This document shows positions 42,669 through 54,685 of a DNA stretch of 64,000 nucleotides, in pieces (the stretch's first letter is position 1; every line of letters begins with the position of its first letter). The DNA comes from Adiantum capillus-veneris (lineage: Eukaryota; Streptophyta; Polypodiopsida; Polypodiales; Pteridaceae). The stretch covers positions 132,411,420 through 132,475,419 of the forward strand of contig CM043964.1 in NCBI GenBank assembly GCA_014529385.2, in the 5' to 3' direction. A program made the position numbers and the translations under genes. The notes under the pieces are model-generated. The model was not told the origin of the DNA and did no database searches. It was given only the letters and a program-made list of their open reading frames with translations.

Positions 42669-43613
42669 TCATCTAGGGTGGGTTGTGGATTTAAGTGTTC
42701 CCACCTCTATTGGCATCTCCCTAGCTCCATCCATCTGTGCAAATTGTGGTAGCCCAAACTTTAGTTCTCCATTGAGGAAAGCTGGAAGAGCTGAGACTAG
42801 CTCAGGGTCTTTATATGGTTTGGACATGATGGTGGTTCTAACTTCTGAAGACATGAAATCCATCAATTTGGCAATGTTTAACGGCACCTTTTGGGATTCA
42901 ATCCCTTGACGTGGGGAAGACGGGATCTCCACTTCTTCCATAGGATCAAGTAGTCCCTCAGTAAACATTCTTTCCATCAAGAAGTGAGTACGCCCACTTT
43001 TCTATGACTTTAAGTCACTTTCTTCTTGGATGACACTAGGTATGGCTAAGGGTCTATGGACTTGGTGAGGTTGTTGTTGCATAGGGAACACTGTGTCTGT
43101 AATCTGGATCTTCCTAGGTGCTGGTTCTAGATCCCTTTGGGTATCTTCTACCAGACTCCTTAATTGCTTGACTCGCTCAATCTCCTCTGTAGGGTTTGGA
43201 TAAGTTGCTATCTTTTTCTTGGATCTTGGCCATTGTGGCTCATGAAAATCTTCCTTTTTGCTTTCTATCTTAGTGGTCATTTTGATCTCCATGGTTTCAC
43301 CTGAATCAGAATCCTCTTCAGCATCGTTCATATATACGGGGTCGTCACCAGTCCCTATGTTGGTCTTTGAACTAGGGTCTGACTTCGCTGCTTTTTGTGA
43401 TCTCTTCCTTCGTGTTTTCTTCTTTTTATGAGATTGGGAAATTGATGCCGTATCTCTTTCCTCAAGAATATAATTTTGTTTTTGGAGCATCGATCGTGTG
43501 AGTACGTTTACGGGTACCACATGTGTACTTTGTGATGGCTCCTCGATAACCTCAATCAAGTTTAATGGCGTGATCTTCTGTGCATTTGGATCATTTGGAC
43601 ATTGGGCAATCAA
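42669..43613 (-). pseudogene. Gag-protease linker, nested element
   Basis: Two frames in the same register (43613-43002 and 42980-42669) encode a Lys/Glu-rich linker with a basic KKKKTRRKRSQK stretch. One stop separates them. Confidence 0.5.
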
Positions 43614-43628
43614 ATAATCTATGCCACA

Positions 43629-44675
43629 TCAATTACAAATGAGTATCGGCAATGTAGACGTGCTTGTTTGATTGGTTTGCATCAATATGGAGTTCTTTTG
43701 TAGCCTAATAGGACACTCGCCCACACGATGTGGACCTCCACACTCATAGCATTGAAGAGGTGGTCGCTTAGCAGTGTAATTGATGTTCTGGCCTCTTGCA
43801 GCAAGAGCAGCTACTTGATAGAGAGGTTTGACTTGTCCCCAATAGTCCTCCATGTAGTATTGTGGATTTTCTTCAAGCGCATCCATCCCATAGGCAATAT
43901 TAGGGTCTATATCTTCCTCACAGCCTTCCAAACAAGCAATAGATGACTCACAACCCACTTGATTCACAGAAGTGATTCTCGGATGTGGTGGTTGCGGTCC
44001 TAGCACTGGAGGTGGTAAGGGTGTTGTTTGAACAACATTTTGGGCCCTAGGGACCATGTGTTGTGACGTTTGTTCAAGAGGTGGGGCCGGCATCAATGCA
44101 GGCACTCGAGGTGTGTCTGTCCATGCTAAGGTTAGTCTATTGGCCATCAAGCGCTTAAATACTATGCAATCCTTAGCTTGATGGCCATACCTCCCACATG
44201 CATTGTAGTTCCCATTGAATTTTACTCTAAAAGTAGGGCATTCATTCGTACTATGCGGTCCATAGCATACGGAGCACCATTGTTTCTCCCTTCTTGGATA
44301 CATATGATTGTTTTGTGGAGCACGATTGTCTCTAAGACTCTCTTGAATGGTCTTGGTGAGATCTGCTAAAACTTGCGAGCTAATAGATTTAGGCTCAACA
44401 GACACTTTTTCTCCTTGAATCATTAAATTATCCTCCAATTGGATCGCATTGGTGGTGACTACTTCCCAAGTGGTGATACCTCTAATGACTAGGCCATTGT
44501 AGATATCCTCATGTCGTAATTCCCTAATAAATCTATCAAGCAATTGATTATTATTGAAGCGCTCATTTGGATTACAACGAGAATTCAAATGCTTCAAGCG
44601 ACTAATAAAGTCTCTCACCGACTCTCCTTCCTTTCCTTGGGCTTTCTGGAGCTGAGAGGCTACACCCAAAAGCAC
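43629..44675 (-). pseudogene. Gag C-terminal region with zinc knuckles
   Basis: The 348-aa frame carries the Gag helix (RDFISRLKHLNSRCN), then knuckles CSVCYGPHSTNEC, a second (YNACGRYGHQAKDC) in which the first Cys reads Tyr or Asn, and CYECGGPHRVGEC. The first and third have C-x2-C-x3-H-x4-C spacing. It binds RNA in the particle. It is joined to the N-terminal Gag core by a frameshift near 44670. Confidence 0.75.
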
Positions 44676-45067
44676 TTCTCTTGTACGTATTCTTTCAAGA
44701 ACAATCTCCTAAGGGTAGGGTAAATTGTTTTTTCTTCCACCCTTAGGGTTCTATACCAATCCCCAGCCTTCTCACTTAAGGTTAGGCTTAAAGCATTACT
44801 CTTATGCAGGTCATGGAGTTCTCCTAGAGAATTGCATATTTGTTCAAACACTTCAATATGCTTTCTCACATCCCCGTCTCCACTAAATTTTTGTGTAAGC
44901 TTGGCTATTTGTACTGCCTTACTTCTAGGTTCTCTATCAGGCGTGTTACACATATTCTTAGCAATAGATCGACCGATAGCCTGAGCAAACGTTGCCAAGT
45001 CACCTAAGTGAGCAGGCACCATGGGTGGAGGTGATCCAAAGACTACATGTGGAGTAGTTATTGGCAT
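44660..45067 (-). pseudogene. Gag core (capsid-like), nested element
   Basis: FSGDGDVRKHIEVFEQI, LSLTLSEKAGDWYRTL and RRLFLKEY match the conserved Ty3/gypsy Gag pattern. The frame is shared with 45400-45080 apart from one stop, and is shifted relative to the zinc-knuckle part. Confidence 0.8.
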
Positions 45068-45079
45068 TGGGCTTGGCGC

Positions 45080-46530
45080 TTAGGAAGCCCTTGGGTTCCA
45101 CGTTTGGTATGGTGTTGTTCCATGTGGCGGTCCAAAGTTCATATGTGTGGCCCTAGGCATAACACACATCGGATGTGACATGCTAATGTTAGCCAGTATG
45201 GTCCCATGGAAATAAGAGCTTGGGTGTTGTGGTTGTGGAGCATAGGTTTTTGAAACAATGGGATGGGTAGGGGCTACATGAGTGCAATGACCCATAGGTG
45301 CATACGATTGGTACACACTTGTAGGGGCCGTTGTTGGCATTGAGCTACTATGTAGTGGTGCTTTACTAACAAATGAGGCCCATGGCGTGTTTCTTGGCAT
45401 GCCATCATTGGGATAGGCATGGTAGTCATGATGTCATTAAGGGAAAGATGAGATAGACTTGGAAAAGTAAAGCTATCACTTGTGGGCTCAGATTGCATTG
45501 AGACCCCTGGCCAAACAACATATGGGGGATCCATCAGACTTACCGAGGGAGTCTCCATTTGTGATAAGGTTGGTTGTTTAGCCTTCCCTGTATCCAAGAA
45601 TCTCATGAGACCCATTGAAGGCGTATGGACCCCCTTGTTCTATCTCTTTAGCTCAATAACCCTATGGATGACTTCACAAATTCTTTGTTGGTGATCCTCC
45701 ACACTAGTAGCACCCATTGTGGATTGTAGGACATCTGACCAACCCACATGATAGGTGTGATCTGTGTATAGGTTGGTTAGAGTTTTTGTTTGTAGTTCGT
45801 ACTCCCAGTTCTCCTTTAGGAATGCTCCATCTAGGCTTGAGGTGCTAGGGGTGTCCTTTGAACTAGATGCAATGTGGCTCTCTATGGGTTGACCCTTAGT
45901 GGTCGCTAATTCAGGAGCACTCGATTGCTCTCCTAGAAAAGATATTGACATAGGGGCTTTCGCTTTTAACTCTCTTCGTTGCTCCGCCTTGCGTAAGCTC
46001 TCAATTTTCTTTTCCCTAGCCGCGATGATATACTGCTCGACTCCTTGTACTTCGGCAAAGCTTCTACCATCAGGTAATATAACCTCGGAGGGGAATAGCT
46101 CTAAAGAGGCAGGGGGTGCAATGAATGGAGTATTCACGTGCATATTCTCTGAGGGCATAGGGTGTACATTGGTCATGAATGGAGAATTTACTTCCCCCCT
46201 CCCCCCCTCATTTACATTGTGAACTCCATGTTCGGAGTGAGTGGCTCTACTAAAGGTTTCCTTCAAGCAGCTAAGCACGCTCGGCCTCGACCGTGGGCCC
46301 ATGGCATGCATGTCTTGGCTTGAGATATCAGGATTAGGCATTGGGTAACCATCCATGACGTTGTAGTCAAAGGAAGAGTCACTAGACGCTATATGTGGGT
46401 CCTGAGTGGTACTACCTTGGGTTCCCGCTGAGGGCCTAGAGCCTAAGGTAGAGGAATAATGAGTGCTCGCGTCAACGGAGACACTCTCAATGTGCTCGTC
46501 CTTTAGCACACCACTAGAGCGTAGGTGCAT
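45080..46530 (-). pseudogene. N-terminal Gag extension / ORF, nested element
   Basis: This long Ser/Pro/Thr-rich region is in three pieces: 46530-45640 (296 aa, ATG start MHLRSSGVL), 45615-45274 in the same frame after a stop, and 45400-45080 in another frame. A helical segment (IIAAREKKIESLRKAEQRR) is visible. It is the first coding region after the leader and probably the N-terminus of Gag; no domain is recognised. Confidence 0.5.
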
Positions 46531-46539
46531 GTGACCTCA

Positions 46540-47530
46540 ACACTCTAGAGGTGTTGGTGAGTGCCCGTGGAGGCTGCTCACCTAGTTTTTTAGGTATTTA
46601 TAACCCAATTTTTATTTTTATTTTGGTCCCTTTTTTAAATCAAACCACAGAATATGGCGTGAAATAGCTCAAAACGAGAATCTTGGCTAAAGGATGTGCC
46701 GTGCTTTACAGCCCCCGTTTCGGTTACGTACAACTCTCAGAATCCTAAAACTAGTCTTTTTCTAGGTGGGGGGAGGGATAGAATTAGAAAGTCCAAAAGG
46801 TGAGTGTAAAGGGGATAGTGGAGGACTTGAGAAACTTGTCCCACATGCCCTCAGTCCCTCTTGTGGGGGTAGGGTATATATATAAGAGTGAGTCTAGTAT
46901 ATATCGCAAGACTGAGGACTGAGGCCTGGGCCTGGGCTTGGGCTTGGGCTTGGGCTTGGGAAAACGATCCCAATACAAAATTTTTGTAGAGCACGCTCAC
47001 ACTTCACGCTTAAATATTTTTGGATTTTTTAAATTATTTTTTTGTGGTGGCCGTTTTGGGCCACACACACACAGAAAACTTTTTGCCTACTCACCCAACT
47101 AACCTAACCTTATCTCTTCTGCAGCTAACTACTCTGCTAACTAAGCTTATCTACTCTACTAACTACTAATTAATAGTACAACTTTCTACTCTGCTAACTG
47201 CTTACTCTTTCACTACCTAACACACTAACTACTACTTGCGCAAATAAAAAACTGTGTAAAAGAAGACATTGACAGAAAACAAGCTATTCACTAACTATTA
47301 AAGACTGTGTGCAAGCAAACATTGGCAGAAAACACTCATTCACTACTAACTACTAACTACTAACTGTGCAAATTATAAAAAACTGTGTAAAAGAAAACAT
47401 TGGCAGAAAACAAAGATTATGCAAAAATTAAAGCTTGTAAAAATTAACTTCTTCTTCTTCCTCTTCCTTCCTAACACAAACACTCAGAGAAGAAGCACAG
47501 AGTGCCTCTTAAGCTTAGTGCAGGGCGATT
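46540..47530. other. Untranslated leader of nested element
   Basis: AT-rich, with CTAACTA-type low complexity (47100-47400) and a small tandem ggcttg repeat (46930-46960). No gene seen. Confidence 0.5.
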
Positions 47531-47547
47531 CTCCGATAGCGGCGCCA
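47531..47547 (-). promoter_or_regulatory. Primer-binding site of nested element
   Basis: On the - strand TGGCGCCGCTATCGGAG follows the LTR end by four bases. It is close to the TGGCGCCGTTGCCGGGG-type site of Athila-class elements. Confidence 0.75.
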
Positions 47548-47551
47548 AAAA

Positions 47552-47784
47552 TGAGGGCTTCTGCTATATGTATCGAAGCAAGGGCCTTGCCTAGCACTGT
47601 GTGTGAGGCACAAATGACTCCAAGCAGGAAACTAGCCTAAACTAGTAAGCTCAAAGATGACAATGGTGTGTCACTCACCGCTCTACGCTTGCTGTCGTGG
47701 AGGATTCCTCGTCACAAAGAAGGAGCCGCCGCTGCGTTGCGCTCAATCGCTTTGCCACTGCCGTGCCGTTGTTGCAATGCTCGA

Positions 47785-47830
<46 letters not shown>

Positions 47831-48103
47831 ACACACACACAGACAAGGAGATGAAGAAGAAGAAGATGGAGATGGAGCAAGAGCACTCTTCAATTGCACA
47901 AATGAAAGAATGAATTATTTTTAGGTTTAAGTGACTTTTATATGAGCTCGCCCCATTCACACTTGGGCGCCCATACTTAGCCAGCTAACCCTTGAATGTT
48001 CCTGTTAGAGTGCACCTCTCATCAATGATCACTCTTACCCTTTTTCTATTGGATCGACAAGCCCGGCCCATGACTAACTAGAAGTGGACGCCAGTGGTTA
48101 ACA
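47552..48103 (-). repeat. 5' LTR (552 bp) of the nested element
   Basis: Partner of 31296-31835. It contains a (CT) tract at 47788-47826 followed by acacacacac. On the - strand it starts TGTTAACCACTGG and ends GCCCTCA. Confidence 0.85.
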
Positions 48104-48108
48104 AGCAC

Positions 48109-49860
48109 AGCCTGCAGAGGGAGAGAAAATTTCAAGCAGCTTTCCTTTTAAGCGTCATAATGAAGGTGGACTTGGGCAAATGCGTCAAAAATCATTGCAT
48201 CAAAGCCTTTGGATGCAGTCTCTACAAGAAGCACAAACTGCACTCGCCAAAACAATTTTCTTCATTGGAAGTGTTATGGTCATGGTAGACAGCAATCATA
48301 GGAAGCCTTCTTGGAAGAAAACCGGTGAGTTTGGCCCAGGATTTTTAGCTCCTTCTTGTCACATGATACAAAATGTTCCCTTGGAAAAATGTTACACCGA
48401 AGTCAAAGAGCATGTTGCCAAAACAATTCTTGGGAATATTTTGCTTTCAGAATGCACAATTGTGAGTGATGGTTGGTCAAATGTTCAAAGAAGACCACTG
48501 ATCAATGTAATGCTAAGGGGAGAAACGTTCATAAAGGCGATTGACAGTTTTGGTGCAATTAAAAGTGGGAAAAACATTTTTGAGGTCATAATTAAAGAAA
48601 TCAGAGTTGAACATGTCGTTCAAGTAGTTATGGACAACGCAAAGAACTGTAAAAATGCTAGCAAATTGATAAAGAAGTTCTTTCCACACATTTTTTCCAA
48701 TGGTTGTAATATGCACAGCTTAAAATTGGTGTTGAAGGATTGGTACACTAGTAAAAAAACCACATGGTTCGCCAAATAATTGACACAGCGCACCAAGTTG
48801 TGAAACTTATCTTGAAGCAAAAAAGAGTGCTCGATTTGCACAGAACGTGCATGTCAGTGATGTTGAAACTTCCTGTTGAAACTCGGTTTGGCACGCATTT
48901 TTATACATTGGAATCACTTCTCCGCAATAAGTGCGTTGTGATCGACACTTTCAATTGCACGGCCTTTGACGAATGGCAGCTTGAGTAGAAAGTAAAAGTG
49001 AAAGAGAAAATTACATGTCTACGTGGCTCTATCAACAAGGCTGCTTGGTGGAGGAGTGTAATGGATGCATACCATGTAATGATGCCCGTTATGTTCACAA
49101 TTTGCAACCTTGATCAGAAGGTGCCAAATATGGGCAAAGTGTGGATGACATTGTGATCAATTTAACAGAGTCTTGAAAATCTTGAGGAGCTAAAAAAGTT
49201 TGTAGTAGAGAAGGAGTGGCGACTACCATTCTCCGGCAAACAACGAAGAATTTTGGCCAAGTATTTTCATGCAAGTTGGAAGAGTGTTCATAGTCCACTC
49301 CATAGTGTGACTTACATGCTCGATTCGAAGTATTGAAATTTAGATCTGATGTCCAATATAGAGGTGGTCATCGAATTCTATCACGTATTCAACACGTTCT
49401 ACTCCAATCTTCAGGACCAAATTGATTGTATCAAAGAAATGAGTGCATTTAGATTAAAATAATATCCTTTTGCAAATGATTTGACAATCAATAGCAAAAG
49501 AGCAACCTGCATGGAAGTGATGGATGATGAATGATGGAGATAATTACTCGACCTTACGTCCCCTTGCAATGAAAGTACTAGCACAATGTGTAGCAAACTT
49601 AAGTTCAGAAAGAAACTGGAGTATGTACAAGTATGTTCATAGCACTATTCACGATAGATTATTAGCAAATAGAGCTAAAAAATGAGTGTATATGTTTTTC
49701 AACGAAAAGATATTGCATCACATTGAAAGTGATGGATACGAGGAGGAAATGCCAATCTGGTTGTATGATTGTCAAAATGAAAAAAAAGAAGAGTTCAATG
49801 CCGGTGTATCTCAATGATTATAGACAAAATAGAAGAGAATTTGATAAGAGATGTGGAAGT
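48109..49860 (+). pseudogene. hAT transposase (DUF659 and C-terminal parts)
   Basis: The frame enters from 31295 across the retroelement. It shows a QMRQKSLHQS helix, a DUF659 region (TIVSDGWSNVQRRPLIN, VVMDNAKNCKNASKLI), then after a frameshift near 48765 LPVETRFGTHFYTLESLL, and the C-terminal dimerisation signature NLSSERNWSMYKYVHS followed by RLLANRAKK (49575-49686). These are diagnostic for plant hAT transposases. Several stops and frameshifts (about 48777, 48989, 49158, 49686) make it a pseudogene. A second hAT tail follows at 54.95 kb. Confidence 0.85.
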
Positions 49861-50020
49861 TGAATTACAAGAAGATCCACAACACTCGGACTGAGAACCA
49901 AATAACAACTTCATAGATACAATATAGCTTGAGAGTAGAATGAATATTGTGTCAAAAACCACTATGAAAGATCTTGTATTCAATGTGTTTTGATCATATA
50001 CAATGCTTCATAGTAGCAAT
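49861..50020 (+). other. hAT 3' sequence, left of insertion
   Basis: Sequence after the transposase (cacaacactcggactgag... to tagtagcaat) is repeated at 54956-55100 and 55240-55310. It is cut at 50020 by the short LTR element and resumes at 52994. Confidence 0.7.
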
Positions 50021-50292
50021 TGTGACTGCACAAATGCGATGCATGTGCAAAGAGTGAGAAGGGGAGAGAGAGAGAGAGGGAGAGAGAGAGAGGGGGGGGG
50101 GGGGGGGGGGGGGAGAGAGTACACATGATGTTGGTGGATCTCCCAAATCTCACTGTATGAGCACAATGTGAGAATGAGTGAGAGTTCCTTATTCTTTGTA
50201 TGTATAAAGAATAAGGAGATTAATGTGGTCGGTCGGACACTGGCTGACAAACACGGGCAAAGCACAATGAGGCACACCACCTTTACCTAACA
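50021..50292 (-). repeat. 3' LTR of short element (272 bp)
   Basis: It shares with 52833-52993 the ends (tgtga.tgcac.aatgcg and ctttacct.aca), the GA tract and the ccttattctttgtatgtata segment. It carries a 22-bp G run at 50092-50113. Confidence 0.75.
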
Positions 50293-50581
50293 TTCTCCCA
50301 CTAAAGGTTGTGTGCCGATAAGTGGTGAGAAGACTAGCCTACAGCTAGTATATACAAGAGGTGAGAGAAGACAGCTCTCAACCTATGCCCACCGGCTCAC
50401 TCTGTAACCGCTCTAGTGTAGATGCAACATGCATATCACTAGGGCTAGATCTACAATGATACTCTTGATGAAGGTATCGAGTGATGATCTGCATGGATCC
50501 ACAATGCACAATGCCAATTTTAGTCATTGCATGATTGATAACTCCCACTGCAAATGCACCAACCGCATAAGCAAGATCAAG

Positions 50582-51525
50582 TCATGAGACCAAAAGGTCA
50601 GACAACGAAACATGCACTATATGTGCCAACCTATCCCTGGCAGCAACCTTAGTGCCATATGCATCCTCATAAGGAACCACTTGACTATGCATCACCATGT
50701 CATCATCATATGGCAAAGGCATATCTGCTGAGAATGACTGCAAACCCAAAAAATCAGCACGAGTACAATCACACATAGGTGTTTGAAGGACATTCTCACC
50801 CTCAAACATAGCAGATGCATCATAGAACAATGCATCAATCTCTAGCTCAATTGATGTCACCTCAACTGATGGCTGACCAAGTTGTGCATCCCCAGAGATA
50901 CCATTGTCTGTGTGAACGTCACCACAAGACAAATGCACAACCTGCTCTCCATGCAGTACATTCACAAAAGAGACACACCTTGTCTCTCGCTCCAAACATA
51001 TGTTGAATCATCAGCAAATTGCACACAACCAAGTAGAGAAAAACAAATCACGGTGGCATCACGTGAAAAACTACATACTCATCTAGTAGAAAACGTATAG
51101 ACAATGTGTTATGACAAGACACAAAGTAGTCTGAAGGCAAACTAGACTCAAACGTGACATGCCCATCACATGCATACTCTCTAGCATCTGTCCTCATAGT
51201 AGCACCATGGATCTGCCTCATACGCCTGAAGCAACGATACCTAATATGCCCAACGTGACCGCAATATGTCAGTCGCAATCGTGAGCGAGAACCACCTCTA
51301 ACCTGAAGCGTCTCCATATCCATGCCAAAACTATGGCAAACAAAGCTCGAGATCACAAAACTCTCCTACCCAAGAGCGAGCCACTGTCTCAAGGAAAGAA
51401 GGTGAGAAAACGGTCAAGCTCACTTGCCTCTGCAATAGGCATACGTATCTGACAAAATTTTGGCAGAGTCTCCTCTGAAATGGAGCAAAAAACTCAATAG
51501 TAAATCGCAATGGAGACAACAACAA
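50582..51525 (-). pseudogene. Gag-like ORF remains with degenerate knuckle
   Basis: Frames 51525-51331, 51356-51048 and 50995-50582 run in series. The middle one contains YCGHVGHIRYRCFRR, a CCHC-type knuckle in which the first Cys is replaced (LTYC). This resembles the Gag end of copia-type polyproteins. The last frame is acidic and not recognised. It is the only coding trace in the short LTR element. Confidence 0.5.
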
Positions 51526-52818
51526 ATGCCCAAATGACCAATCCAGGAATGTATTGGTCCAGAATCACCTCATAAATTTATACACATAGCCAAACGCTCT
51601 AGCCGGAGTATCACTCAACGATGCCACAAATAACATACATATGTGAGTGAAAAACTGCTGCCAAAATGTGTCAATGAATGAACAATGTGCCAGAAAACCG
51701 TAGCATACACAACATGTATAAAAGTGGGAGTCATACACAACATGTATAAAAGTGGGAGTCAAAAATCGACCACTAAACCATTAGAGAGCAAACTGCAAAT
51801 ATGCATAAACCATGGCAAGAATCTTGGAAAAATCCGGCAGAGTTTTCCCTGAAAACAGAACAAAAACTCAAGTAAAATCTCTACCATAAGTCATAACACT
51901 ACTCAATGCCAATGAGTAGAAATGCAAAAATGGCTCCAGATTTTCACATACAATGAAAATCCACACTCAACGTACATCAACGGAGTGACCGCGCAGAAGC
52001 AAGAACCAAAAGAGTTGCAATCCGGAAACTTGATCAATGCAAAAACAATACTCTCAAGAGAGCTCACCGGCACTTGAAAGTGCTCGCTAAAATCCATATA
52101 CAATGGGCATCAACCATGTGTCATCACCATATGCAAATCATCCGCAAAGACCATGAATCCAAGCATGAAATCACTACCAAAGTATCATGTGAAAACTTGT
52201 TAAAGAAGCTCCACTTGTGTGCTCCAAAAACCGTGTCTCTCAAGAGACCGCTTCGATGGTGTGAAAACGCCTCCGTACTTTGTTGCCCAAATCTACCAAA
52301 AATTTCCAAATCACAAGCTCTGCACAAGCTGAAATTGAATCTCAGCTCAACATTTATGCACCTAACTTTGAGCATATGCCGTGCTTCCAAAAGTGCATCA
52401 AACTTACACACTATGCCAAAACAGAAAACCTGCAATTTCTATATATAGCCAGTCTGAGCTGAATCTTGCAAAACACTGAGGAATTTGCAAAAATTTTCTT
52501 CTGCAAAGTTTTAGACCACGTTGAAATGGATGGGCTCTTCGAGCAAAATTTTTAGATCTGCATTCTGTAAGGAGAAAAACAAATCTAAAAATAGTACTGA
52601 TGTGCACACAGTTTTCAAGGCAGCACCTTCACTTACACACAATCTTTCACACTCCTTTTTTAGCTTCCACAAGAGCATACATCACTTTCAACTGAGCTCA
52701 CAAGCTCCCATTGCATTTTGACAAAGCTTTCAAGCTTTATTGATCTCTCCACCACCGATAGTGAGCAAGCTATCGCCTTGAACCTCTTGAAGCTATCGTG
52801 CTCTCCGCGATCACCATA

Positions 52819-52830
52819 GCTCTGATACCA
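52819..52830 (-). promoter_or_regulatory. Initiator-Met primer-binding site
   Basis: TGGTATCAGAGC on the - strand, two bases from the 5' LTR end. This is the standard plant LTR-retrotransposon site. Confidence 0.9.
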
Positions 52831-52832
52831 AT

Positions 52833-52858
52833 TGTGAGTGCACGAATGCGGTGTGTTT

Positions 52859-52912
<54 letters not shown>

Positions 52913-52993
52913 GGATGTGGGTGGAGCTCCTTATTCTTTGTATGTATAAAAACACAGGCAAAGCACGGTGAGGCACACCGCCTTTACCTTACA
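52833..52993 (-). repeat. 5' LTR of short element (161 bp)
   Basis: Shorter than its partner through loss of about 110 bp after the GA tract (52861-52906). Confidence 0.75.
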
Positions 52994-53017
52994 TCAATTA
53001 TACATAGTCTTTCAATC

Positions 53018-53830
53018 TCAATTGTTATGCTCAGAACCTGCATCTTCGTCACCAAATGGATTTCTAATTGTGCTAGGAGTATTTTGGTGGGATTGCTTGA
53101 ATTTATACTCATTTGCCATGCCAAACATATAGCATATTTCTTGTGGAATATCTTGTGGAAAAATTGCACATCGACTACTATTTTGCATTAAACAAATTAA
53201 ACAAACAAGGTGATAATAATGACTACACGTCAGTGTATAGTATCCACTCCATCCATCAAAATTCTTGTAGCAAACTGGACATTGGGAAGATGAAGATTCA
53301 TCTGAAGCAAACAAGGGGATCAACTTTGGATACATGACAAGTTCACTAATGTGTGTCCCTTGTACAGGCAAAGGATTCACTCGATGTGTCAGATTCCGAA
53401 CATCTTGGCTTAAGCTACGAATACTTTTCTCCATGTGGACTTGTGATGGTCGGGGTGTTTGGGTGGCTATAGAAAGCCGTATAATTTCCATCTCTTTCTC
53501 TGTCAGCTATGTTGTGTAAATATATTTCTCATTTTTTAATTGTAGGTCGGTCCGTTCAACTATCAATGTCAGTTCATCTCGGGTGAAAGTGACAGAACTC
53601 TCCCTGATATCATGTGTGGCAATAGTTGTCTCCTTCGATAAAAAGTCTACTAGTCGTTGTTGCACAAAATGGACATACGACATTTTTGCAAAATATAACG
53701 CACAATCTGCATTATGCAGTTGATGGCCATAAACTTCCAAGTAGATCCTCTCAACGTTTTCTTTGATCACTTCGTGGAGGCACTTTGATACGTTCCACCC
53801 TCCTTTCTTTATCTCCGCATCCTCACATGA
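53018..53830 (-). pseudogene. RING-like protein, unit 1 (one stop)
   Basis: A single frame of about 270 codons runs from about 53830 to 53018 with one TAG near 53508. Unit 2 has a Gln codon there. A helical N-terminal half (VKENVERIYLEVYGH..., LSKETTIATHDIRESSV) is followed by a RING/RING-H2-like cluster: CPVC, then TLTCSHYYHLVCLIC. A second Cys pair is incomplete. The C-terminal part is MANEYKFKQ and an acidic tail. It is convergent with the hAT transposase. It could be a captured host gene or an element protein; unsure. Confidence 0.5.
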
Positions 53831-53849
53831 CCATTATGTTTTGATCATA

Positions 53850-54642
53850 CTTATGTAGATGTAGCATTTAAAATAGTGGCGATGATTGATGAATAAATCA
53901 TTCTTTTAAATATGATTAGCTAGTATATATTCTCACAAAAACACTTAAAAACAACAATATCGAACAATTCAAACATTTATATATGAAATACTCTTCACGT
54001 CCGCGTTATTGACCAATTATTTCATATACTTAATGCTTAAAATAATGAACTGTACATGAACATACAAATTATATGGCGCTCGTACGGTCGGGTTAACGAC
54101 TTGAATGCCACATTTATGCAAAAACAGATGCTTCTAACAAACGACACTCACTTAGCCGCGTTACCGATCGCGTGCCGCCCGAATCTAAAAAGCAATAATA
54201 GCTTGCATATGATCATCATATAGCCGCATCACCGATTGATGCCCATATGTTTTTTTGGAAAGGGGATGGAAATTTGGTTTACCGTAAGGATACTAGAATC
54301 ACCGCGTTACTGACGTAGTACCTGGACAGTGAGCCAATACTTACCTCAAGGAACCCATATTCCTCGCGTCACTGAGGTGATGCCCCTGTGGTAAGCATTA
54401 ATCCAAATAATAGCTTACGCATACACTTGCATGGTGTGGTAATGTACCTTAACTATTATGCAATACAACAAAAGACACGCTACCACACAATGCATACACA
54501 CACACACACACAACACATACCCGGTTCGTGTGGTCAAATACTCCGCTATTGCCGTGCAAAGTGATGTAGAGCACGCTCCCACATGACCCCCTCTCTCCCT
54601 CTCTCCTCTTGATGTACCTGCGAAGATGGTCGTCGATCTCTC

Positions 54643-54685
<43 letters not shown>

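Larger units (their letters stand above)
31296..48103 (-). mobile_element. Athila-like LTR retrotransposon, 16.8 kb, nested in hAT
   Basis: It reads on the - strand: 5' LTR 48103-47552, primer-binding site 47547-47531, leader, N-terminal ORF, Gag with zinc knuckles, protease, RT, RNase H, integrase N-terminus, disrupted middle with CACTA sequence, accessory ORFs, polypurine tract 31849-31836, 3' LTR 31835-31296. Flanks agaac (31291-31295) and agcac (48104-48108) form a 5-bp target-site duplication with one mismatch. Removing it and one duplicate restores the hAT frame. Multiple stops and frameshifts show it is dead. Confidence 0.85.
50021..52993 (-). mobile_element. Short RT-less LTR retrotransposon (3.0 kb)
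   Basis: On the - strand: 5' LTR 52993-52833, primer-binding site TGGTATCAGAGC (52830-52819, initiator-Met type), internal region with a Gag-like knuckle only, polypurine-like agtgggaga before the 3' LTR 50292-50021. No RT, RNase H or integrase is seen in the 2.5-kb interior, so it is non-autonomous. Flanks gcaat/tcaat fit a 5-bp target duplication, and an unoccupied version of the site exists at 55295-55330. Confidence 0.8.
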
